Position numbers and translations under genes: made by a program. A stretch of DNA of 57,688 nt from Bacteroides sp. Marseille-P3684. GTDB taxonomy: Bacteria; Bacteroidota; Bacteroidia; Bacteroidales; Bacteroidaceae. Positions within the stretch are counted from its first letter, which is position 1, and every line of letters begins with the position of its first letter. Where the stretch lies: contig NZ_LT985808.1 of NCBI RefSeq assembly GCF_900291465.1, forward strand, positions 1,105,058 through 1,162,745. Direction: 5' to 3'. Below, one piece after another: positions 33,239 to 41,446 of the stretch. Under the pieces are notes generated by a model. The model was not told the DNA's origin, searched no databases, and saw only the letters and a list, made by a program, of their open reading frames with translations.

Positions 33239-36200
33239 TTAGTTTGCTTGAGTTCTACCTACTGTACCGTTTACCCAAACAACAAACTCTTCTTGGCTCC
33301 ATTTGTGTTTGATCTTTACCGGTATCTTGATATCGAAGTTCACCACAGTTGCAGTGTTGTTGGTGTACGTCAACTTGTCGAAGTGTTTCTCAGCAATATC
33401 TCTCATGGTAGAGCCTATAGCGGGAACACCAGCAGCAGTATTAACAACATAACCATCGTCTACTCGCGCATAGTCTCCAAGTGTATCATTCCAACGATAA
33501 ACTTTGAATTCTACGTCGTTAGTAACTTCTTTCAAGGGTCTCCATTGACCATCGGCACTGTTCATATTAGTCAAGATCTCTTGCGGATCAACTGAAATGT
33601 CAGATACCTCATAGTAATGATAGTAATCCAAGTAGTCAGCGAAGTGACGGACTCTGAAATCATAGAAGTCAATCAGGTCAGCCAGGTATACCTCAGTCTC
33701 AGGTTCACCGCCATCGTATGCATCTACGAAGTGAACTTCGTCTTTAGGTTGTGCATAAACAGGCTTCAAGAACTCTACATCAAATGTATTATCAGCGGTA
33801 GGTAAGAAGGCACCACACTCTCTGTTAAATGCAGCTACACCAATATTGACATCCAATGTATTCTTCAACAGAGTTTCAGCTTTGCTAAGATCGCCATCCC
33901 AAGATTCAGGAACGTTCAAGAGATCTTTGGCTACAGCGTTGTTCATCAGCTCCAACCATACACCGTGATCTCTTACATGAGAATTGTGAGGATTATAGTT
34001 CAGCTTAGCAATAGGAGTACCATTGGCAGTCAGAATTTGGTTCTTGAATTCGTAAGGTTCTGCATCCGTAAACAACATTACATCGTTATTGGCAGTTGTG
34101 TTGGCAACGCCCAAAGTGTAAGATGTATTGCTTACGCCTTTGACTGTTCTGTTGTTGTTGGCAAGTGAGAAGTAGTAGTAATAAACCAGACTGTCATTCT
34201 GGAAAGAAGTAAAGTTGCTTTCCTTGTTCCAGTCGTAAACTACATTCCATGTATCTTCCGGTTGGATGATAAACTTCGGTGCATTTTCATTGACTGCAAA
34301 GCATACATCACCGGGACCGTTAGAGATATTCCAGCTACTGCCCATAGTACCGTTGCCAGAGTGTCCGATTGTGTTCTTTTCGAAACGGCTGTCCAAAGCT
34401 ACATAGAAGTCACAGCTGGCTGCTTTCATGTCAGTGATTGTAGCAGGTACATCTACATTGGCGTGGATAGCACGCATGTTCTTATAGTCACCGGCAGAAG
34501 TTTCTGACATGCTATTGTCTGCATACCAGTAAGTTGAGAGTTTATTTCTCAAGACAGCCTTCGGATACTTCAATGTGATTTCGATCGGTAAATAGATAGG
34601 CTTCTTGGCCGTACCCGTGTTACCCAGACCCTTGTTAGGTTCATACTTCACATATCTTGTGATAGTAACAACAGGATAACCTTCATTTTTAGCCAATGCC
34701 ACAAAGTCTGCACGGTCGATAGTCCATGAGAGAACATCAGTTGTTTCAGCACCGTAGTTGGCAATTTCGTGGATTGTACCAATAGCAGGAACTTGCGTAT
34801 AGGTCGGATAGCCATACATATCTTCGCCGCCAGGAACAAATTGTATTACTTCATGGTTTTCATCAGCAACGATGTGGTAGTTCGCATCAAAGGTCTCTTT
34901 TGAAGATTCAGCAGTAGCTTCCAGCAACTTGGTTTCGATAGCATGCCATGTAATCTTCTTGGTTTGGTCTCCACAACGATAGAAGAAGTCGCCCAAGTTG
35001 AATTTCTCAGCAGCAACTGGTGTTTCAGGAGCGATAATTTTGAACTTGATGAAGCCGGCTTCTACAACCTCTCCATTTTCTGTATTCTTGATAGAAACAC
35101 GAATCAACGGAGTACGTCCTACAGAAGCAATCGCTTTTCCAATCTTGGTTGAGTCAATCTTGCAGTCGAGCAGGTCAGTATCACTGTTGCTATCTACACC
35201 GCATGCAGCGATAGATGTGTAAGCTTCACCGGCTTCATTGGTCTTTGTTACCAATACACAGTGGTTCTGTGACTGTTCGGTCGCGTTAGAACCAATAGTG
35301 AAAGGAACTTTTTCGAACGCAAATTCCATGCCATGAGCTTTCAGAGAATCTTCATTCCAAGTATAGATGCTTTTTGCGGCATTCCATGAACGTCTTGAGT
35401 TTGCTGTTACGTGTATACGAACCAATTCATTCAAATTGATACCGTTGGCATCACTGTAAGCTAATTCAACTGTTGCAGATTGCTCGGCTGCGTCTTTAGC
35501 TTTATCATATAAGTGGGCGCCACCACCAATGGGATTGGAGTGGGTACTTGCCGAACCTACCGGATGATCAGTATCAAACTCCTTTTCTGTAATGATGTGA
35601 TTGCTGGAAGTGTTGTAAGCCAAAGCTTCGATAGCAATCTGTGAAGCATATACAGAAGAATAAGTGGAGGTGATAACTTCAGTTCTTTGTTCATCCAAAG
35701 GAACTTGGATGGCGAGGTCTGTAATCTTGGAGTCATCCTTCCGTGCAGGATAGAAATAGGACTCGTTAGTACGGTCTTCTTCTTGTGTCTTTACTAACTG
35801 ACCTTCCATCTTGATGCCGACTTGCATCTTTCCGTCTCTTACATCTTTGAACCAAACAGCCATCGGATTGGATGCGGCAGCTCTGGTTTGGATAAAGTCA
35901 CGGTCATCAGAAGTTACACCTAAGTTCTCCTGTGAAAATTCGCTGATGATAGCAGTAGTCGGGTTCATGTGATACTCCTTGCAGTAAGTCGGATTCACAA
36001 ATCCCCAATTCTCGCTTACGACAGCTTCATCTTTAATGGTGTAAGGTTGAGCCAGTTCTGCATAGCCTTCACCGGTGACAACTTGATGTACAGTCATCAT
36101 ACCGGTCTTTTCAGAACCATCAAACGTTACAGGATGATAAGGAATATATGCATATTCCATTGCATTTTGTCCATCCAGAACCAATTCAGGCTGGAATACC

Positions 36201-36856
36201 AATGCTTTCAAATCACCTCTTAACGAGATAACCAAATCGCCTTCATAGCCTTCTACGTTGCGCAATGTCAGGACATCGTTATCCCAAATAGCAATTACGC
36301 CTTCAGTCTTGATAGAGGCAGTCCATTGGATGTTGGTGTTTTCTTTTGTTTCTGAACCGTCAGCTGCAACATTGACTTTGATCCAATATCCGTTTTCATC
36401 CCCTTCTGTTCCAGGATAGTAATAAACAGAAGAGGTTGATTGCCCGGGAGTACCTGGTTCTCCAGGTTCACCTTGTTCACCCTTTTCTCCGGGATCACCT
36501 TTATCTCCCTTTTCGCCGCGCGAAGGCTTTTGAGTGTCTACGCCATCAATAAACCAATTACCATTTGGTCCGATTTCAACGACGCTGCCGTCTTCGCCGT
36601 CAACGCCATTGGTCAGTTCAAAGGTATTGCCGTTGCTCAATGTGAGACGAACTCCATTGGAAGTGGCGGTCACATCGGTCAGGATGGCACCTTTTTGAAT
36701 TTGTGACTGAAGTTCAGACGCGAGACTCTCAACGGCTTCGAGACCTGCGCGAAGCTCGTCAATGTCGTCATCGTAGTCTTTACATGACGTCACCACTCCT
36801 GCTGAGAGCAAGGCTGCACTGAACAGGAGCGTACTCATTAACTTTTTGTTCATCAT
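33239..36856 (-). CDS. Large S-layer-like lipoprotein with DUF4988 (PL29 N-terminal) domain and collagen-like tract
   Basis: 1205 aa. Lipoprotein signal ending VVTSC (Cys about 25), followed by KDYDDDIDELRAGLEAVESL, a helical coiled start typical of DUF4988 proteins. A Gly-X-Y tract (about 113-137: GEKGDKGDPGEKGEQGEPG) is flanked by a DGEDGSVVEIGPNGNWFIDG repeat-like segment. The rest is a long beta-rich, Thr/Asn-rich body. The family includes proteins that form the phase-variable surface layer of B. thetaiotaomicron. No enzyme motif was found, so a structural surface role is more likely than lyase activity. The gene is more AT-rich than its neighbours. No promoter is visible in this orientation; see the invertible segment. 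Confidence 0.82.
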   Translation of the reverse strand: MMNKKLMSTLLFSAALLSAGVVTSCKDYDDDIDELRAGLEAVESLASELQSQIQKGAILTDVTATSNGVRLTLSNGNTFELTNGVDGEDGSVVEIGPNGNWFIDGVDTQKPSRGEKGDKGDPGEKGEQGEPGEPGTPGQSTSSVYYYPGTEGDENGYWIKVNVAADGSETKENTNIQWTASIKTEGVIAIWDNDVLTLRNVEGYEGDLVISLRGDLKALVFQPELVLDGQNAMEYAYIPYHPVTFDGSEKTGMMTVHQVVTGEGYAELAQPYTIKDEAVVSENWGFVNPTYCKEYHMNPTTAIISEFSQENLGVTSDDRDFIQTRAAASNPMAVWFKDVRDGKMQVGIKMEGQLVKTQEEDRTNESYFYPARKDDSKITDLAIQVPLDEQRTEVITSTYSSVYASQIAIEALAYNTSSNHIITEKEFDTDHPVGSASTHSNPIGGGAHLYDKAKDAAEQSATVELAYSDANGINLNELVRIHVTANSRRSWNAAKSIYTWNEDSLKAHGMEFAFEKVPFTIGSNATEQSQNHCVLVTKTNEAGEAYTSIAACGVDSNSDTDLLDCKIDSTKIGKAIASVGRTPLIRVSIKNTENGEVVEAGFIKFKIIAPETPVAAEKFNLGDFFYRCGDQTKKITWHAIETKLLEATAESSKETFDANYHIVADENHEVIQFVPGGEDMYGYPTYTQVPAIGTIHEIANYGAETTDVLSWTIDRADFVALAKNEGYPVVTITRYVKYEPNKGLGNTGTAKKPIYLPIEITLKYPKAVLRNKLSTYWYADNSMSETSAGDYKNMRAIHANVDVPATITDMKAASCDFYVALDSRFEKNTIGHSGNGTMGSSWNISNGPGDVCFAVNENAPKFIIQPEDTWNVVYDWNKESNFTSFQNDSLVYYYYFSLANNNRTVKGVSNTSYTLGVANTTANNDVMLFTDAEPYEFKNQILTANGTPIAKLNYNPHNSHVRDHGVWLELMNNAVAKDLLNVPESWDGDLSKAETLLKNTLDVNIGVAAFNRECGAFLPTADNTFDVEFLKPVYAQPKDEVHFVDAYDGGEPETEVYLADLIDFYDFRVRHFADYLDYYHYYEVSDISVDPQEILTNMNSADGQWRPLKEVTNDVEFKVYRWNDTLGDYARVDDGYVVNTAAGVPAIGSTMRDIAEKHFDKLTYTNNTATVVNFDIKIPVKIKHKWSQEEFVVWVNGTVGRTQAN

Positions 36857-36915
36857 ACTAAAACTTTAAATTTAAAGATTAATAATAACTTTAATTGTTT
36901 TATTCTCTTTTCTTT

Positions 36916-37176
36916 CTATTGTTCTTCACAACCCTTCCGACAGATGTTCATGAAGCGGTTGGGGGTGATGCCCTCACAGCGTTTAAAGGAAGCGTAGAAG
37001 GTGCTCTTGGAGGCGAACCCGCACACGAAGGGGATGTCTTTCAGCCGACAGATGCCGCGACGCAACACCTCTTTGGCGTATTGCACACGGTACCAGTTGA
37101 TTAACGACTTCAAATTGCAGCCAAACATCTCGTTCACGGTGTTCGACAGATAGGTAGTATTCGTGCCCACTATTGA
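36916..37176 (-). CDS. AraC-type regulator, C-terminal half (split by invertible segment)
   Basis: 86 codons from the repeat to the stop: SIVGTNTTYLSNTVNEMFGC, then INWYRVQYAKEVLRRG, IPFVCGFASKSTFYASFKR and GITPNRF, i.e. most of an AraC DNA-binding domain with the second helix-turn-helix and the conserved GF-S-STFY--FK and G-TP--F signatures. The frame upstream (up to 37329) is low-complexity Leu/Pro-rich and not AraC-like, so this half has no proper start here. Joined to 32731-32904 it gives a 139-aa regulator with no frame change. It sits 59 nt upstream of the large lipoprotein gene on the same strand. Confidence 0.82.
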   Translation of the reverse strand, partial: SIVGTNTTYLSNTVNEMFGCNLKSLINWYRVQYAKEVLRRGICRLKDIPFVCGFASKSTFYASFKRCEGITPNRFMNICRKGCEEQ

Positions 37177-37178
37177 AC
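37162..37178 (-). repeat. Right 17-bp inverted repeat of invertible segment
   Basis: CGTGCCCACTATTGAAC on the + strand, the exact reverse complement of 32888-32904. On the - strand it encodes SIVGT in the AraC frame. Confidence 0.9.
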
Positions 37179-37332
37179 ATGCCTGGATAAGCGGAAGTAA
37201 ATCAGAAAATAAACGGAAGATGATGAAAAGGAGGTGACCGGACAGTGACGGCGTCGGTTGAAAAAACAGGACGAGTGTCTGAAGGGGAAGGGTGAAGGGG
37301 AAAGGAGTGAGGCAGGAAGGCGGAGGCAAACC

Positions 37333-37379
37333 GATAAAAAACTCCCCTCCGCAAAGTCGTCGTGCTTTGCGGAGGGGAG
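37333..37379 (-). terminator. Strong intrinsic terminator upstream of the invertible segment
   Basis: CTCCCCTCCGCAAAG (37342-37356) pairs exactly with CTTTGCGGAGGGGAG (37365-37379) over an 8-nt loop, followed on the - strand by TTTTTTATC. It ends the 37773 lipoprotein transcript and should stop read-through into the OFF-oriented segment. Confidence 0.88.
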
Positions 37380-37407
37380 CGGTTGCCTCAGAGCGAGGGT
37401 GAGTTTC

Positions 37408-37773
37408 CTATTCCTTGTCCAGGATGAGCTGCTCGTCGCCGATGCGGAGCGTCATGTAGGCATTGTTGATGGTGCCGCTCATCTCGAAGCTGCCCGACCA
37501 GGCACGGAAGGTACCGTCGGACTCGTTGTAGGTGTATTGCATCGTTTCGCGCGAGGACTCTTCGCCGTTCTCGGCACGGACAATGTAAGTCAGGTTGGTA
37601 CGGCTGACGATGATAATCTGGTTGTACATGCTCCCGGAATCCTTGCCGGTCCAGGTGGTGTTTACCAGCGCGTCGGCTGTCGGGGTGGAATAATCCTCTT
37701 CGCCGCAGGAGGCGAGGTGCAGGCACACCAGCAGGGTGAGCAGGGTGCCGGCAATCAGTTTCCATGTTTTCAT
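37408..37773 (-). CDS. Small lipoprotein of unknown function
   Basis: 121 aa. Lipoprotein signal MKTWKLIAGTLLTLLVCLHLASC, then a single small beta domain with alternating strands (NTTWTGKDSGSMYNQIIIV; MQYTYNESDGTFRAWSG; TINNAYMTLRIGDEQLIL) that could be a lipocalin-like barrel. No named family is recognised. It has its own -7 element 29 nt upstream and a strong terminator, so it is a single-gene unit divergent from the beta-barrel gene at 37929. Confidence 0.75.
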   Translation of the reverse strand: MKTWKLIAGTLLTLLVCLHLASCGEEDYSTPTADALVNTTWTGKDSGSMYNQIIIVSRTNLTYIVRAENGEESSRETMQYTYNESDGTFRAWSGSFEMSGTINNAYMTLRIGDEQLILDKE

Positions 37774-37801
37774 ACGTGTTGTTGGTTGGTCTATGATGGC
37801 G

Positions 37802-37809
37802 CAAAGGTA
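37802..37809 (-). promoter_or_regulatory. -7 element TACCTTTG for the small lipoprotein gene
   Basis: TACCTTTG on the - strand, 29 nt before the start at 37773. No clear -33. Confidence 0.5.
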
Positions 37810-37885
37810 ATGCTTTTGTGGAAATGCAGTCTTTCTGACGCGGAAATAGTCGGCGCGTCCGATTATTTATCTCTGGGAATATGGT

Positions 37886-37893
37886 TATATTTG
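37886..37893 (+). promoter_or_regulatory. -7 element TATATTTG for the beta-barrel gene
   Basis: TATATTTG lies 36 nt before ATG 37929 and downstream of the alternative in-frame GTG/ATG codons near 37881, so it decides for the start at 37929. Confidence 0.55.
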
Positions 37894-37928
37894 TGGCAAA
37901 TTGGTACGATGACAAACAGTACAGACCT

Positions 37929-38561
37929 ATGAAGAAATTGATTGGCTTCCTCGTTGCCTTAGTCTGCATGACCGCTTCCGTGGCACAGGAAGGAAACTGG
38001 CGCATCAGTGTCCTGGGCGGTTATGAGAACTTCCCCGGCAATCCCTATACCGAGAACGGTTACCGCCTGGGTGGAGAGGTGCGCTACTACCCTTCGAACC
38101 GGATTTATATCCTGGCGGATTTTCATGCAGGTTTTAACCAGGGGCATGGAATGGGGACTTATCCTTCTTCGATGGAGAAACCGGGTGAGGGACGGCTCGA
38201 CTGGAAAATACGGGAACTGAGCGGTGACTACGGCGTCGGGTGGGAGTTCGTACAGACACGCCGTTCGGCACTGTTCCTGCAAGGGACGTTGGGCGTGAAC
38301 GTACGCAAGACTTACCTGCCGCAGACCTATTGGGAGGAAGGCTACGTCCCCGACACCCGTGAGAAGGACAGGACAGTCCGTACGGCATTGGGCTTTGCAT
38401 TGGGCTATGATTACCACCTGAGTCCGCACTGGGTGGTCGGTGTGGACTATAGCGGCTACTTCCACTGGAAAATACTGGACCGGATTGCCAGCCTGTGGCT
38501 CATCTCCGAACCCTCGTGTCTCCAGCATTCGGTGAATGTCCGTCTCGGATGGGAGTTCTGA
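37929..38561 (+). CDS. Outer membrane beta-barrel protein (OmpW/porin-like size)
   Basis: 210 aa. Signal peptide MKKLIGFLVALVCMTASVAQ followed by alternating amphipathic strands (WRISVLGGYENF; GYRLGGEVRYYP; RIYILADFHAGF; ALGFALGYDYHL) and a C-terminal SVNVRLGWEF ending in Phe, as in outer membrane barrels. The size suits an 8-stranded barrel; no ligand can be named. The start at 37929 is preferred over 37881 because of the signal peptide and promoter. Faces pyrH tail to tail across a long hairpin. Confidence 0.75.
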   Translation: MKKLIGFLVALVCMTASVAQEGNWRISVLGGYENFPGNPYTENGYRLGGEVRYYPSNRIYILADFHAGFNQGHGMGTYPSSMEKPGEGRLDWKIRELSGDYGVGWEFVQTRRSALFLQGTLGVNVRKTYLPQTYWEEGYVPDTREKDRTVRTALGFALGYDYHLSPHWVVGVDYSGYFHWKILDRIASLWLISEPSCLQHSVNVRLGWEF

Positions 38562-38577
38562 GAGCCCCTGATAGCGG

Positions 38578-38642
38578 CAGAGGCACAAAGGCACAACCGG
38601 TATGAGGGAGAATCCCCCGTACGTTGTGTCTTTGTGCCTCTG
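38578..38642. terminator. Bidirectional long-stem terminator between barrel gene and pyrH
   Basis: CAGAGGCACAAAGGCACAAC (38578-38597) pairs with 38623-38642 with one G-U pair; the loop has a further GGGA/TCCC and GTA/TAC stem. Located between converging stops at 38561 and 38668. Its AGGCACAAAGGCAC wording is like that of the hairpin at 18969. Confidence 0.78.
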
Positions 38643-38667
38643 TATCTCTGTGTGCGGCGTGCAGGCG

Positions 38668-39378
38668 TCAGTTGTGCACCAGGGTGCCGATAGCCTCGCC
38701 GGCAATGACCTTCTTCAGGTTGCCCACGGTGTCCATGTCGAAGACGATGATGGGGAGGTTGTTCTCCTTGCACATGCAGGTGGCGGTGAGGTCCATCACG
38801 CGCAGGTTGCGCTTCAGCACTTCGTCATAGGTGATGTCGGCAAACTTCGTGGCTGTCGGGTCTTTCTCCGGGTCGGCGGTATAGATGCCGTCAACGCGCG
38901 TACCCTTGAGCATGACATCCGCTTCAATCTCGATGCCGCGCAATGACGAACCTGTGTCGGTGGTGAAGAAGGGGTTGCCCGTCCCGGCAGACATGATGAC
39001 CACTTCGCCCTGTTCCATGCACTCGATGGCCTTCCACTTGCTGTAGAACTCGCCGATGGGTTCCATGCGGACGGCAGTCAGCACGCGTGCCTTGACGCCT
39101 ACGGCTCCCAGTGCCGAGCTGAGTCCCAGACTGTTGATGACCGTGGCGAGCATGCCCATCTGGTCGCCCTTCACGCGGTCGAAGCCTTTCGAGGCACCAC
39201 TCAGTCCGCGGAAGATGTTTCCGCCACCGATGACGATGCCGATTTGTACGCCCATGTCGTGTATTTCCTTAATCTGTGCGGCATATTCGCCCAACCGTTT
39301 CTCGTCGATGCCGTATTGTTTTTCGCCCATGAGGCTTTCCCCGCTCAGCTTGAGCAGGATGCGTTTATATTTTGCCAT
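38668..39378 (-). CDS. pyrH: UMP kinase
   Basis: 236 aa from ATG 39378; an upstream TTG (39384) is in frame but the ATG is preferred. Amino-acid-kinase fold: KRILLKLSGESLMG at the N-terminus, IVIGGGNIFRG glycine loop, DQMGMLATVINSLGL, GTGNPFFTTDTGS and IYTADPEKDPTA, all typical of bacterial hexameric UMP kinase. Phosphorylates UMP to UDP in pyrimidine nucleotide synthesis in the cytoplasm. Complete and of the usual length. Single gene with a good -33/-7 promoter. Confidence 0.97.
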   Translation of the reverse strand: MAKYKRILLKLSGESLMGEKQYGIDEKRLGEYAAQIKEIHDMGVQIGIVIGGGNIFRGLSGASKGFDRVKGDQMGMLATVINSLGLSSALGAVGVKARVLTAVRMEPIGEFYSKWKAIECMEQGEVVIMSAGTGNPFFTTDTGSSLRGIEIEADVMLKGTRVDGIYTADPEKDPTATKFADITYDEVLKRNLRVMDLTATCMCKENNLPIIVFDMDTVGNLKKVIAGEAIGTLVHN

Positions 39379-39408
39379 ATTCAAGTAAGGTGTTTATGAT
39401 GTTTCCGG

Positions 39409-39439
39409 CAAAGGTAAAGATAATATGAGTATCCGCAAA
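39409..39439 (-). promoter_or_regulatory. pyrH promoter
   Basis: On the - strand TTTG (39436-39439) and TACCTTTG (39409-39416) with a 19-bp spacer, a full match to the Bacteroidetes consensus. 31 nt before the start codon. Confidence 0.75.
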
Positions 39440-39502
39440 GGTCCGTCCTTACATTCCTCCCCGTCAACCTGTTCCCCGTTCTCTTGTGCTTTTGACGGAC
39501 GC

Positions 39503-40801
39503 TTATCCGCCTCGTCCGAACACCAGCTTCCGCCCCAGCCATGCCTGCATCACGCCGCGCATGCCCAGGTAGACCAGGAAGGCAAGCCACAGGGCGTGGT
39601 TGCCCCAGCGGTCGGCTCCGAGCCAGTAGATGAGGAAGAAACAGGCCGACGCCACGAAGATGGATTGCAGCATCCAGCGGGTCGAGGTGGTACCGATGAA
39701 GAGTCCGTCGAGCAGGAAGGCGGAGAAGCTGACGAAGGGGATGGCAAGCGTCCAATAGTGATAGTCCGCCGAGGCAGTGATGACCTCAGTCTCGTCGGTA
39801 AGCAGACCCAGGAACGACTGTCCGCCTGCCACGTAGAGCAGGGTGAACAGGGCTGCCACGCCCGTGCCCCAGGCAAACAGCCGACGCACCGTCTGCCGGA
39901 ATGCCGGGTGGTTGCCTGCGCCGTAGTACCGTCCGCCCAACGCCTCGCCGGCATAGGCGAAACCGTCCATCACATAGGAGAAGAGGGTGAAGAGCTGCAT
40001 CAGCAGGGTGTTGACGGCCAGGATGATGTCTCCCTGACGTGCCCCGGTGGAGGTGAAGAACACCGTGGTCGCCACGAGGCAGAGCGTACGCAGGAAGATG
40101 TCACGGTTCACACCGAAGAAGCGCATCATGGCACGTCGGTTGGCAAAGTCGCGCCAGTGCCAGCGTCGGCGTAACGAGCCGTAGTAGCGCAGCCACAGCC
40201 ACACAGCCATGCCGGTCCCGGCATACTGGGCGATGAGGGTTCCAAGTGCCACGCCGTCGACCTTCATGCCGAAGAGGAAGACGAAGCTCAGGCTGGCGGC
40301 AATGTTGACCAGGTTCTGTGTGATGGCGATGTACATGGGGAAGCGGGAGTTCTGCATCCCGATGAACCAGCCCGAGAAGCTGTAGAGTGCCAGGACGGCG
40401 GGTGCTCCCCAGATGCAGATGTTGAAGTAGAGGGTGGCGCTCTCCTGTACGGCAGGCGATGCATCGATGAACTGGAACGCCATCCAGCGGAGGGGGGCTT
40501 GCAGCAGGAGCAGGGCAAAGGCAATGAGCAGTCCCACACCGGTGGAGCGGAGCAGGAGACGGGTCACCTCGTTGAGGTCGCGGCTGCCGAATGCCTGCGA
40601 GGTCATTCCGCTCGTCCCCATGCGCAGGAAGCCGAATATCCAGTAAATCATGTTGAACAGCATGCCTCCCACGGCAATGGCACCGATGTAGACCGGGGAG
40701 CCCAGGTGTCCGACGATGGTCACGTCGACCAGCCCGAGCAGCGGGACGGTGATGTTCGAGATGATGGAGGGGATGGCAATGTCGAGTATCTTCTTGTTCA
40801 T
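39503..40801 (-). CDS. MATE-family multidrug/cation exporter (DinF-like)
   Basis: 432 aa from ATG 40801 (an in-frame TTG at 40807 is less likely). Twelve hydrophobic helices; the start LDIAIPSIISNITVPLLGLVDVTIVGHLG is the MATE N-terminal signature, mirrored in the second half near DIILAVNTLLMQLFTLFSYVMDGFAYAGEALGG. Inner membrane antiporter that probably exports organic cations or drugs; the substrate is unknown. Follows msrA by 40 nt on the same strand and is probably cotranscribed. Confidence 0.93.
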   Translation of the reverse strand: MNKKILDIAIPSIISNITVPLLGLVDVTIVGHLGSPVYIGAIAVGGMLFNMIYWIFGFLRMGTSGMTSQAFGSRDLNEVTRLLLRSTGVGLLIAFALLLLQAPLRWMAFQFIDASPAVQESATLYFNICIWGAPAVLALYSFSGWFIGMQNSRFPMYIAITQNLVNIAASLSFVFLFGMKVDGVALGTLIAQYAGTGMAVWLWLRYYGSLRRRWHWRDFANRRAMMRFFGVNRDIFLRTLCLVATTVFFTSTGARQGDIILAVNTLLMQLFTLFSYVMDGFAYAGEALGGRYYGAGNHPAFRQTVRRLFAWGTGVAALFTLLYVAGGQSFLGLLTDETEVITASADYHYWTLAIPFVSFSAFLLDGLFIGTTSTRWMLQSIFVASACFFLIYWLGADRWGNHALWLAFLVYLGMRGVMQAWLGRKLVFGRGG

Positions 40802-40841
40802 AAGCAATGCGGTTGTCGGGGGAAGGCAGTCCGCTTCCCGT

Positions 40842-41342
40842 TCAGAATCGTTTCACATAGCGGTGGCAGTCCGGCAGTTCGCCGTTCTTCTCGAAATAGT
40901 CCTGGTGGTAGTCTTCCGCCGGCCAGAAGATGGTTGCGGGCGTCAGACGGGTGACGACGGTCAGTCCCTTGTCGCGCAGGCAGGCGATGAGGCGCTCGGC
41001 AATGGCTTTCTGACGTTCGTCGGCATAGAAGATTTCCGAGCGGTATTGCGGACCGATGTCATAGCCCTGTCCGTCCGTCTGGCACGGGTCGTGAATCTCG
41101 AAGAAGCGTTTGGCAAGCGTCTCATAGTCCACCTTCGACGGGTCGAAGACGATGCGCACCGCCTCGGCATGCCCCGTGGTGTGCGACTTCACTTCCCCGT
41201 AGGTGGGGAAATCCACATGTCCGCCCGTATAGCCGGACTCGATGGAAAGGATGCCGGGCAGCTGTTTCATATAGTATTCCACGCCCCAAAAACATCCGCC
41301 TGCGAAGATGGCGGTCTCGGTCATTGTTGTGTCTGGTTTCAT
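40842..41342 (-). CDS. msrA: Peptide methionine sulfoxide reductase A
   Basis: 166 aa. TAIFAGGCFWGVEYY carries the catalytic Cys (C17) in the GCFWG motif; GYTGGH, TGHAEAVRIVFDP and QYRSEIFY are further MsrA signatures. Reduces the S-epimer of methionine sulfoxide in oxidised proteins. No lipoprotein or secretion signal, so cytoplasmic; no fused MsrB domain. First gene of a probable two-gene unit with the MATE exporter, with a -7 element TAATTTTG at 41388-41395. Confidence 0.96.
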   Translation of the reverse strand: MKPDTTMTETAIFAGGCFWGVEYYMKQLPGILSIESGYTGGHVDFPTYGEVKSHTTGHAEAVRIVFDPSKVDYETLAKRFFEIHDPCQTDGQGYDIGPQYRSEIFYADERQKAIAERLIACLRDKGLTVVTRLTPATIFWPAEDYHQDYFEKNGELPDCHRYVKRF

Positions 41343-41387
41343 AAGCTGTAGGTTTTAGTCGGATGATACACACAAAAATTCGTCGGG

Positions 41388-41395
41388 CAAAATTA
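41388..41395 (-). promoter_or_regulatory. -7 element TAATTTTG for msrA
   Basis: TAATTTTG on the - strand, 46 nt before the msrA start. No clear -33. Confidence 0.45.
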
Positions 41396-41446
41396 GTGCT
41401 TTTATGCATGCCCCGGTGTCATTCTGTCCCTGAAAAGCGAGGCTGA

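Larger units (their letters stand above)
32888..37178. other. Candidate 4.3-kb invertible segment (phase-variable AraC / S-layer-like locus)
   Basis: The segment between the perfect inverted repeats (4257 bp inside) carries the 1205-aa lipoprotein gene, its terminator and the second half of the AraC gene. Inversion would create a 139-aa AraC regulator read from the 32664 promoter, with the large gene starting 59 nt after it in the same direction. In the present state the AraC frame is broken, and no TAnnTTTG is found on the - strand between the terminator at 37333 and the large gene. No recombinase gene is in the window. Confidence 0.8.

Noticed and set aside
36983-37180. Frame starting MFNSGHEYY over the AraC C-terminal half
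   Set aside because: Different frame from the AraC signature; the AraC reading has clear helix-turn-helix motifs.
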